This document shows positions 55,344 through 62,478 of a stretch of 64,000 bases of DNA, piece by piece. This DNA is from Ignavibacteriales bacterium (GTDB lineage: Bacteria > Bacteroidota > Ignavibacteria > UBA10030). The stretch is taken from NCBI GenBank assembly GCA_026390595.1, contig JAPLFQ010000025.1, forward strand, positions 275,808 to 339,807, given 5' to 3'. The notes beneath the pieces were generated by a model. That model worked only from the letters and a program-made list of their open reading frames with translations, did not search any database and was not told the origin of the DNA. The position numbers and the translations under genes were made by a program. How positions within the stretch are numbered: the stretch's first letter is position 1; each line of letters starts with the position of its first letter.

Positions 55344-58300
55344 GTGACACGACACATCTTGACATATCCGGTTTTCCCAAGCCGGATATTTTTTTGTTTC
55401 ATCCTCTTCATCGCGCTGCATGTCGTGTCGGCGCATGCGTTCCAGTCTCGTTCTGTGGAGGTCGTCCCCAGCAGCGGTACGCGGGTTGAAACTGCCCCGG
55501 GGAGACTCCTCACCCTGAGCTTCAGAGTCACCAACACCTCTTCATCCCGAAAGCGATTCGAATCAACCGTCGTCACTCCCTCCGGTTGGCGGAGACTCGC
55601 CAGGGACTTTCCCTTTGAGTTGGAAGCCGGTGGGAGCGACATCCGGCTCCTGAGCATTTCCATACCTGCCGAATCACCGGCCCGGGACTATACGCTTCGC
55701 TACGGCGTGAAGGACCCGTCCAATCCGTCCGAAGCAGCCGAGGTCACGATGACAATCGCGATCACGGGTGTGAAGGAACAGGGTTTGAAGCTCATCGAGT
55801 CACCCCGCATCGCCGTTGCCGGTGAGGCCTATACCTCAGTGTTCGTGCTTAACAACAAGGGGAACGTCGCCAACGTGGTGCGCCTGTTGGCGCATTCGAG
55901 TGCCGGATTCCCTGCCGTGCCGGACTCCGCAGCTCTTCACGTCGGTCCCGGAGAGACCCGTACGATCCGCGTCAAAGTATCTACCGACCCGGCGCTGACG
56001 GCCAAGTTGCAGGATATTCTTGAGCTCACTGCCGAGCTGGATACGGCCAACACCGCGAAGGCCAGCAGTTTTGTCGAAGTGGTTCCACGGGTCACTGGAT
56101 CGGAAGAACGCTACGTCAGGTTCCCGGTTCGGGCGCTGATACGCTTCGCGGGGGAGCAGGAAAAGCGCGGGACTCAGCTTGAACTTTCCGGCTCAGGTCC
56201 GCTGGGGAACAACGAGGAGAACCGGCTGGATCTCCTCATCAGGACTCCGGACATACAGCAGAAATCGGTCCTGGGACGGCGCGATGAATATCAGCTCGCA
56301 TACATCGGTAAGTCCTTTGAAGCATTCGTCGGGGACAAGAATTTCAGCCTCACCCCTCTGACCGAATACAACCGCTATGGCTTCGGCGCAAGCGGGAACG
56401 TGAAAGTGAACAGGATGTCGGCGGGAGCGTTCTACAACGAGGCCCGGTTTTTCTCGCCGAAGCAAAGGGAGTGGGCCGGCTATCTGAACTATCGCGTTCT
56501 CGATGCCGCCCAGGTCGGACTGAATTATCTTGGAAAGCAGGAGCCGGGTTCGAGCAGCGTTGTGACGATTCGCACTCTCGCTCAGCCGATGAACAGGAGC
56601 GAGTTGGAACTCGAATACGGGATGAGCAGCCTCTCCGGCCAAACGGACAATGCGTTTTCCGCACGGTGGACCGGATCTGCCAACTGGCTCGCCTATGATA
56701 CCCGGTATGTACGCGCGGGGACGAAGTATGGCGGCTACTACAAAGACGTCGAATTGAAGAATATCAGCTTCAACCTGATGCCGCTGCGCGACATCCGGCT
56801 CGAAGGATTCTACAGGGACGAGCAGCGGAATCTGGATCACGACACGACGCTTCTCCTCGCTCCGCGGGACCGGTATTATCAGGCAGGCCTCAGCATCTCG
56901 AATCTGCTGGCGGTGTACTACCGGACGAATGACCAGGACGACCTGCTGCCGGATCCGCATTTCCGCCGTAAGGAGGAGACCTGGCAGGTCCGTGTCGGCT
57001 ACAACCTCCCCGCGGTCACCGTGATCGCAAGTGCCGATCTCGGTTCGACGGACGACAAGATCGCGGGGATCAAAAACCCGTTCCAGCGGTACTCATCGTA
57101 CCTGAGCCTCCAGCCCTTCTCGGGACAGACTTACGGTTTCTCGGCGGAGTATACAAAGGACCGCGATCCCTCGACGTTCGAGCAGCAGGAGCGTCTGGCG
57201 GGGAGTTTCAGTGTCAACCTTCTGCTCGGTGAAGGAACTCAGTTCTCACTTTCGATCTTCGGAAACCGCGGGTGGGGCGCTGTGGAACAATCGTACACGC
57301 TGCTTGATGTGGGATTCGATCACTCGTTTCCCTGGGGACACACCGTGGCATTCCGCGGTCGGCAGAGTATCTTCAGCCCGTCATTCGAAAAGAAAGAAAT
57401 TGCGTGGCTCGTCGAGTATTCAGTACCGATCGGAGTTCCGATCGCCCGCAGCACTGTCAGCGGTCAGCTTATCGGACGTGTGATGGATGCGGAAAAAGGG
57501 ACAGGTGTTCGGAACGTCCTCGTCTACGCGGGGGGCGCGACCGCACTCACTGATCGCAACGGTGACTACAATTTCCCATCGCTCAAACCGGACAAGTACT
57601 TTATCCAGGTCGACATGACGACCGTCGGTTTGAATCGCGTAACACTTCAGCAGCTTCCGCATGAGTTGACCATCGTCGGCGGGGAAGAAAGCCGGTTCGA
57701 TGTATCGCTCAGCCGGTCAGTTGTCGTGACCGGGACGGTGCTGATGTTCGGTGCGAAGGAGCAGGCGGCGAACGACACCACGCAGCCGGCAATTGTGGAG
57801 CTTGGAGGACATCCAAATGTTATCGTGGAACTCGTGAGCGGTGATGATGTCAATCGCAGGGTTACAGATAGTCGCGGTCGCTTCGCGTTTTCAAACATTC
57901 GGCCCGGGCGCTGGACACTTCGCATAGCCGACGGCAATCTCCCGCAGAATTATTACTTCGACAAAGAAGCGGTTGAACTGAACGTTGCTCCGGGTCAGTC
58001 CGCTGAACAGACTTTCAAGGCGCTGCCGAAGAGACGGAGAATTCAGATGATCTCGCAGGGCGTCACGATCTCGACATCGCCCGACAAGGGGAAAAAGACT
58101 CAGCCGCCGGTCGCGAAGAAAATTATTGAGCCGGTGCCGCAGGTTGCGAAGCCCGCTGAGGCGGCCGCGCTGAAACCGAAATCTGTCATACCAGCTCCCC
58201 AGACGGAGATCAAGAACCAAACGATCAGCCCTGTGCAAAGAGCCGAGAAGCCGGCGCAGATGCCTTGCAACGTGGTGTTCTGGCCTGAGAAACTCATTTT

Positions 58301-58502
58301 CTGTATTGAACATTCAGATTGGCGGAAGAAATCATCTGCAGATTCCGTCGCCGCTGTTCTGGTTCCGAAATCCAGGCTGGCCGTGTTCGTTCGAACAGTC
58401 GTTTTGCCCGACGGAAAGTTGAGCTATCGGGTTCTCCTCGGCGGATTCAAGTCACGAAGAGCCGCTGAAAACGCCTGCGAGGCAGTACGTGACCTGAAGT
58501 AG
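55344..58502 (+). CDS. Large outer-membrane usher-like protein with Ig, barrel, regulatory-like and SPOR regions
   Basis: This 1052-residue protein uses a GTG start nine bases after the chaperone-like gene. Order: signal peptide (about 1-35); two NEW3/Ig-like domains (about 40-245); a long region of amphipathic strands with aromatic ends (about 265-690: GFGASGNVKVNRMSAGAFY, WAGYLNYRVLDAAQVGLNY), read as a transmembrane beta barrel; a carboxypeptidase-regulatory-like domain (from about 706, GQLIGRVMDAEKGTGVRNV); a second such domain (from about 792); a Lys/Pro-rich linker (about 892-970); and a C-terminal SPOR-like domain ending YRVLLGGFKSRRAAENACEAV. An usher role is inferred from operon position and the barrel-plus-beta-domain plan. 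It is not a recognisable PapC homologue. Confidence 0.65.
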   Translation: MTRHILTYPVFPSRIFFCFILFIALHVVSAHAFQSRSVEVVPSSGTRVETAPGRLLTLSFRVTNTSSSRKRFESTVVTPSGWRRLARDFPFELEAGGSDIRLLSISIPAESPARDYTLRYGVKDPSNPSEAAEVTMTIAITGVKEQGLKLIESPRIAVAGEAYTSVFVLNNKGNVANVVRLLAHSSAGFPAVPDSAALHVGPGETRTIRVKVSTDPALTAKLQDILELTAELDTANTAKASSFVEVVPRVTGSEERYVRFPVRALIRFAGEQEKRGTQLELSGSGPLGNNEENRLDLLIRTPDIQQKSVLGRRDEYQLAYIGKSFEAFVGDKNFSLTPLTEYNRYGFGASGNVKVNRMSAGAFYNEARFFSPKQREWAGYLNYRVLDAAQVGLNYLGKQEPGSSSVVTIRTLAQPMNRSELELEYGMSSLSGQTDNAFSARWTGSANWLAYDTRYVRAGTKYGGYYKDVELKNISFNLMPLRDIRLEGFYRDEQRNLDHDTTLLLAPRDRYYQAGLSISNLLAVYYRTNDQDDLLPDPHFRRKEETWQVRVGYNLPAVTVIASADLGSTDDKIAGIKNPFQRYSSYLSLQPFSGQTYGFSAEYTKDRDPSTFEQQERLAGSFSVNLLLGEGTQFSLSIFGNRGWGAVEQSYTLLDVGFDHSFPWGHTVAFRGRQSIFSPSFEKKEIAWLVEYSVPIGVPIARSTVSGQLIGRVMDAEKGTGVRNVLVYAGGATALTDRNGDYNFPSLKPDKYFIQVDMTTVGLNRVTLQQLPHELTIVGGEESRFDVSLSRSVVVTGTVLMFGAKEQAANDTTQPAIVELGGHPNVIVELVSGDDVNRRVTDSRGRFAFSNIRPGRWTLRIADGNLPQNYYFDKEAVELNVAPGQSAEQTFKALPKRRRIQMISQGVTISTSPDKGKKTQPPVAKKIIEPVPQVAKPAEAAALKPKSVIPAPQTEIKNQTISPVQRAEKPAQMPCNVVFWPEKLIFCIEHSDWRKKSSADSVAAVLVPKSRLAVFVRTVVLPDGKLSYRVLLGGFKSRRAAENACEAVRDLK

Positions 58503-58576
58503 AACCCCTCCCTGGTCTACGTACGACGGCATCATCCGACCCGCATTCCCCATCCATTTTCTGTAGAAACTACAAC

Positions 58577-58592
58577 TGTCTCACCTGAGACA
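58577..58592. promoter_or_regulatory. Putative activator palindrome upstream of P4
   Basis: TGTCTCA-CC-TGAGACA, with both half-sites exact but a two-base spacer. It lies about 95 bases before P4. Confidence 0.55.
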
Positions 58593-58671
58593 CTTTTTGA
58601 GAGTCTGCTTTTAACGACAGATTTGCGAGTGGTTCTGCTCGTGTGGCGGACGCTCTCCCCCGGTGAAGTTA

Positions 58672-58687
58672 TGGCACCTATTTTGTC
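58672..58687 (+). promoter_or_regulatory. Sigma-54 promoter P4
   Basis: TGGCAC-N5-TTGTC; the -12 G is 86 bases before the ATG at 58771. Confidence 0.6.
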
Positions 58688-58770
58688 CCTCCTGACGCAT
58701 GCTAACAAACCAACAAATCGCATTCCCGAACTTGACATTAACACAGTATTTCCGTTATTTCCTAGCGAGC

Positions 58771-59262
58771 ATGAGCCCCAAATCCCTCAGATTGTCACTC
58801 ATTTTCTGCATTTGTTTTCCCCTGGTCGCACTCGCCCAAACGGGTACGAGCGTCGTTCAGTCGCTTACCATCGAAGTGAAGCCGATAACAAAAATTGCCG
58901 TAAGCGGAAACCCCGGAGCGTTGTACATCACCGATGCCAACGCGGGGTCTGAAGAACTTTCGATAAGCGACAGCCGTTCGAAGTACAGCATGATGACGAA
59001 CATCGACAACATGAAAATCGTCGCGTCGATCAACACAGCGATGCCAAACGGCACACGGTTGATGATCAAGCTCGAGAGCTCGAGGGGATTGAGCAACGGT
59101 TTCGTCGATGTATCGAACGCGATGAGCCCGGTGGAAGTTGTCGCAGGTCTGGCCAAGGGGAGCGATCTCGATCAGTCGATCACATATACCTTCGCAGCAG
59201 ACGCATCAGTCGGACAAATCACCGCCGATGCGCGCGTGGTGACACTTACGTTGACAAACTAA
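58771..59262 (+). CDS. Secreted fibre-subunit-like protein, distant paralogue of the 50572 group
   Basis: This 163-residue protein has a signal peptide (LSLIFCICFPLVALAQ). It shares the block ITKIAVSGNPGALYIT with NAVYKIATSGNPGAMTIT of paralogues 1-3, the SKYSMMTN/TNYSITQN segment, QSITYTFAADAS against KTITYTFGANAS, and the same terminal VVTLTLTN. It lies after the usher-like gene with its own sigma-54 promoter, as an alternative major subunit or tip protein might. A frame from 58699 would add 24 residues without a signal peptide advantage. Confidence 0.75.
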   Translation: MSPKSLRLSLIFCICFPLVALAQTGTSVVQSLTIEVKPITKIAVSGNPGALYITDANAGSEELSISDSRSKYSMMTNIDNMKIVASINTAMPNGTRLMIKLESSRGLSNGFVDVSNAMSPVEVVAGLAKGSDLDQSITYTFAADASVGQITADARVVTLTLTN

Positions 59263-59273
59263 TCGATCGTGTA

Positions 59274-59636
59274 ATGAAGTTCTTGAAGCACATACTCATA
59301 GTCTCATCGCTGTTGGCGATTGTCACGATCGAAGCTTCCGCACAGAACTCGAGTTCGGCGAGTCAGATGGTGACGTTCGGTGTGCATCGGTCTGCGCCGG
59401 TTATTCTCGCAAGCGCACAGGCCTCGTCAGTTGCTGTGAGCGAAGCGGGCTTCGAGCGTGCGAATCCTTTGAAAGTCACGGTCGGCACGGATTCACGATC
59501 GCTTGCCGCTTCGGAAATGGGTTTCGAAGTCTCTGAACAAACGTACGCCGCAAACAAACCAAAATATCCTGCTGTGAAGTCTTTCAACATCAAGACACCA
59601 CCCGCAGAAAAAGCTGTCTTCACGTTGACAGAGTAG
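59274..59636 (+). CDS. Small secreted protein at the end of the fibre cluster
   Basis: This 120-residue protein has a signal peptide (ILIVSSLLAIVTIEASAQ). The mature part contains SASQMVTFGVHR and a repeated segment (VAVSEAGFERANPLKVTVGT and LAASEMGFEVSEQ), and ends KAVFTLTE, a short relative of the terminal strands of the subunits. It starts 11 bases after the previous gene. Its stop codon TAG is also the first bases of the MITE-like element copy B, so the original 3' end may have been altered. Confidence 0.65.
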   Translation: MKFLKHILIVSSLLAIVTIEASAQNSSSASQMVTFGVHRSAPVILASAQASSVAVSEAGFERANPLKVTVGTDSRSLAASEMGFEVSEQTYAANKPKYPAVKSFNIKTPPAEKAVFTLTE

Positions 59637-59788
59637 AACGTATCTCAAAAACGCCAACCACGTCATTGCGAGGCGCTTTTGGCCGAAGCAATCTCTCTTT
59701 TGTCTCGGCATACGTTGGTGAGATTGCTTCGCTCGCCCCTACGGGGCATCGCTCGCAATGACTTTGAGAGTTTTTGAGATAGCCTCTA
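59634..59788. repeat. MITE-like palindromic element, copy B
   Basis: Same element as 22956-23157: ATCTCAAAAACGCCAACCAC at the left and the inverted form GTTTTTGAGAT at the right, with GTCATTGCGAG arms. The TTGTCTCGGCATAC centre is shared, with few mismatches. It abuts the preceding gene's stop codon. Confidence 0.7.
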
Positions 59789-61043
59789 TTCTCCTTCGCT
59801 ATAGTTCTTCTGTGTTGAACCGTTCCCGCAACGCCACTGGCGCGATGTATCGTCACGTCCGCGTTCTCCCGCAGATCTGCCCAAGAGCTATCTCAAAAAA
59901 AACCTCACGCCCGCCTGCTTCTGGAATTGCCCGAGGCGGGCAGGCTTTGCTCGTCCCTTCCGGAAGAGAGTGGGATCAGGCTCGCTCGCAGTGACCGGTC
60001 AATTGACTGAGTGCGTCTTGTTCAAACGGGTCATGATTCCCAACCTTTCAAAGTCACCCCTTGATGTTTCACGTCATTGCGAGTCCCGACGTTTGTCGGG
60101 ACGAAGCAATCCGGAAGTCGCAACACGATCACGTCGATTTGATGGTCCAATGTTCTGATTATCAGTTGCGTTCGGTCTCTCACGCTCGTCGGGAGCTCGG
60201 CTCCCGACGTAATGACCAAGTCCCTCCCTTCGATTTCTGGAATCTCCCGACGACCATGGCAAAGAACAGCACCTTGAGATCGTGAGCGAACCAGCCCGCC
60301 TGTGGTATGGCGGGGATCACGATCAGTGAGCGGGTTTGGAAGGAGAGGACACAAACATCCCCTCCGGTGAGGCCGTCCAAATAGTACTTTCAACCGTCGG
60401 AGTAAGTTCAAGAGATGACGAATATGAACGATTCTTGAAACTCAACCTGGTCGAAATGACATTTCGACCTACATTTTGGACGGCCTCCACCCGTTGCGAG
60501 AGTTCCACTCTCAGATTCTACGCAGGCGACTTCGATTGCTCGATCATCAAGCTCGATCTCCTGGAGTAGAACTCTAGGATGGGCCTTCTTCAACAGTGCA
60601 ACTGTCGAAGAACGGCAGGCATCCACCCTCGCTGTCCGACAGTTCTACTGTCGGACATACCTCATGCGAGAGTTCCACTCTCGGAACTTGCACAAACAAC
60701 TCCTCTCAGTGTTCTCACCGCCCGTCATTTCGTGATTTTGCGGCACTTCCTCCCGCGAAATCATAGAAATCGCCCGCCGTCGTTTCCTCCCCGTGTGCTG
60801 TGTCACATCCCCAATTCGATCCCGCAATTTCAACATTCGCGAATGCCCAAAATCGCTTTTTTTCGCATTGTTCGAGTCCGAGTGTCTCAGTTTATCTACG
60901 GTGTGACCCGTAGTCACACGCGTATTTGCCCGTATTCCCCAAATTACGGTGTATATCCTATGGTTATCGAGGCTCTTCTCGCGCACATTTGAACCACAGA
61001 ATCATTAGGAGTGGTGTAACCATCATATACTTCAGGAGGCATC
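59789..61043. other. Gene-poor region with hairpins
   Basis: I find no supportable gene. It holds a GTCATTGCGAG-type hairpin near 60072, the hairpin array at 60498-60683, and a perfect inverted repeat GTGTGAC-CCGTA-GTCACAC at 60901-60919, about 125 bases before the first receiver gene. Short frames at 60336-60569 and 60579-60992 look like chance. Confidence 0.45.
60498..60683. repeat. Cluster of five three-base-loop hairpins
   Basis: Five perfect palindromes, each with a three-base loop: GAGAGT-TCC-ACTCTC (60498-60512), GAGT-AGA-ACTC (near 60564), ACAGT-GCA-ACTGT (60593-60605), an 11-bp stem around TCT (60633-60657) and CGAGAGT-TCC-ACTCTCG (60667-60683). All have AGT/ACT at the loop edge. 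Confidence 0.6.
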
Positions 61044-61451
61044 GTGAACGCAATAAGAATTCTTATTGCCGACGACCATAGAGATTTCCGCAAGGTTGTC
61101 TGTGATTTTCTCAGCCGGCTGCCAAATATTATCGTGGTTGGCGAAGCGGACGATGGCGTCGATGTGATCGAGAAAATGGAGGCGTGCGACCCCGACGTCA
61201 TCCTGATGGACATCACGATGCCAAGGCGAAACGGGTTGGAGGCCACACGCATCATCAAGAGCCAATGGCCCGAAAAGAAAGTCGTTATTGCCACGATGCA
61301 TGACAGCGAATTCTACCGCAACCAGGCTGAAGAGGTTCAGGCGGACGGGTTTATCGTGAAATCCTCCATCAGGTCCGGGTTGCTGGCAACGTTTGGTCAG
61401 GGAATATTCTCGCCTACGTTCGCAGAAGTGTCTGTCGCCAGCGGCAAGTAG
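61044..61451 (+). CDS. Receiver-only response regulator 1
   Basis: This 135-residue protein is a NarL-type receiver domain with nothing after it. The acidic pair is in ILIADDHRDF, the phospho-acceptor Asp in VILMDITMP and the conserved Lys in FIVKSS. The start is GTG with a strong AGGAGG. The C-terminal tail (GQGIFSPTFAEV) is where an HTH linker would begin, so it may descend from a NarL-type regulator that lost its DNA-binding domain. Confidence 0.85.
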   Translation: MNAIRILIADDHRDFRKVVCDFLSRLPNIIVVGEADDGVDVIEKMEACDPDVILMDITMPRRNGLEATRIIKSQWPEKKVVIATMHDSEFYRNQAEEVQADGFIVKSSIRSGLLATFGQGIFSPTFAEVSVASGK

Positions 61452-61514
61452 TTCTTACACATTGCTCAGTTAGATGCTTTCTGAGCATTACTCTTAGTTC
61501 GGAAGGGATTAAAC

Positions 61515-61940
61515 ATGGTCACGCTCAAAGTGCTTCTTGTCGACGATCACGATGGTTTGAGGGGCTCGCTCGCGTCGTTTCTGAAAAAGCAACACGGTGT
61601 CGAGATCATCGGTGAGGCCGCGAACGGGGCCAAAGCCATCGAGCAGACCGTCAAGCTCCACCCCGATCTCGTCCTGATGGACTACGACATGCCTGAGTGT
61701 GACGGTTTCAAGGCGACCCGGGAGATCAAAGTAAGGGTTCCCAATACCCGTGTCGTCATCCTTTCCGAGGAAGCGGGGGAATCGTATCGGACGATGGCCT
61801 GGCGCTCGGCGGCGGACGGGTTCATCGACAAAGGATCGATGAAGAAGGACCTTGCGGCGCTCGTGGTCGATGAACGGCGCAGGCTTGGCGAAGGGGCCTT
61901 GGGCCTGGTGGTACCAGGTTTTGCAGCTCCCAACAAATGA
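61515..61940 (+). CDS. Receiver-only response regulator 2
   Basis: 141 residues, receiver domain only: VLLVDDHDGLRG, phospho-Asp in LVLMDYDMP and Lys in FIDKGS. It follows regulator 1 by 63 bases. It probably passes phosphate or regulates by protein contact. ATG is preceded by GGAAGGG. Confidence 0.85.
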   Translation: MVTLKVLLVDDHDGLRGSLASFLKKQHGVEIIGEAANGAKAIEQTVKLHPDLVLMDYDMPECDGFKATREIKVRVPNTRVVILSEEAGESYRTMAWRSAADGFIDKGSMKKDLAALVVDERRRLGEGALGLVVPGFAAPNK

Positions 61941-62021
61941 AAATGAGCAGGAAACTACTCTCACAAGAATTTGATGACAAACAATCAATCACAACTCATA
62001 CAACTCAACGAAAGGATCCAT

Positions 62022-62420
62022 ATGTGTACAGTCAAAGTGCTTTTGGTGGATGACTTTGAAGGATTCCGGCATTCGCTGCGGGCGTTTCTGCGATCGCAGC
62101 CCGGATTCGAAGTCGTCGGTGAAGCGGTAGACGGTAACGACGCAATCGAGAAGGCCGAACAGCTGCATCCGGACCTGGTCCTGATGGACCTGGAGATGCC
62201 GAACAAGGACGGCTTCGATGCCACCCGCGAGATCAAGCGCCGGTCACCGGAGACGCGCGTCGTCATTCTGTCGATGCACAACAGCGACGTGTATCGCCGG
62301 GCTGCTCGCGAATTCCGGGCGGACGATTTCATCGACAAAAACTCCATGAAATACGCGCTGACCGCGGTTCTGATGAACGAGCAGGCGCGGCGTACAACGC
62401 TGGCGGTGAATGCGGCATAA
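62022..62420 (+). CDS. Receiver-only response regulator 3
   Basis: 132 residues: VLLVDDFEGFRH, phospho-Asp in LVLMDLEMP and Lys in FIDKNS. It is closer to regulator 2 than to 1, which suggests tandem duplication. The ATG at 62022 follows AAAGGATCCAT; the longer frame from 61971 lacks such a site. Confidence 0.85.
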   Translation: MCTVKVLLVDDFEGFRHSLRAFLRSQPGFEVVGEAVDGNDAIEKAEQLHPDLVLMDLEMPNKDGFDATREIKRRSPETRVVILSMHNSDVYRRAAREFRADDFIDKNSMKYALTAVLMNEQARRTTLAVNAA

Positions 62421-62478
62421 TTGAAAAGGTAATGCTCGAACACAAATCACATATCGATCCAAGGGTTAGTTCCCGCTC

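Noticed and set aside
60970..61000. Sigma-54-like GG-N10-GC before the first receiver gene
   Set aside because: Only the GG and GC match; the TGGCAC and TTG context is missing and no activator palindrome is nearby.
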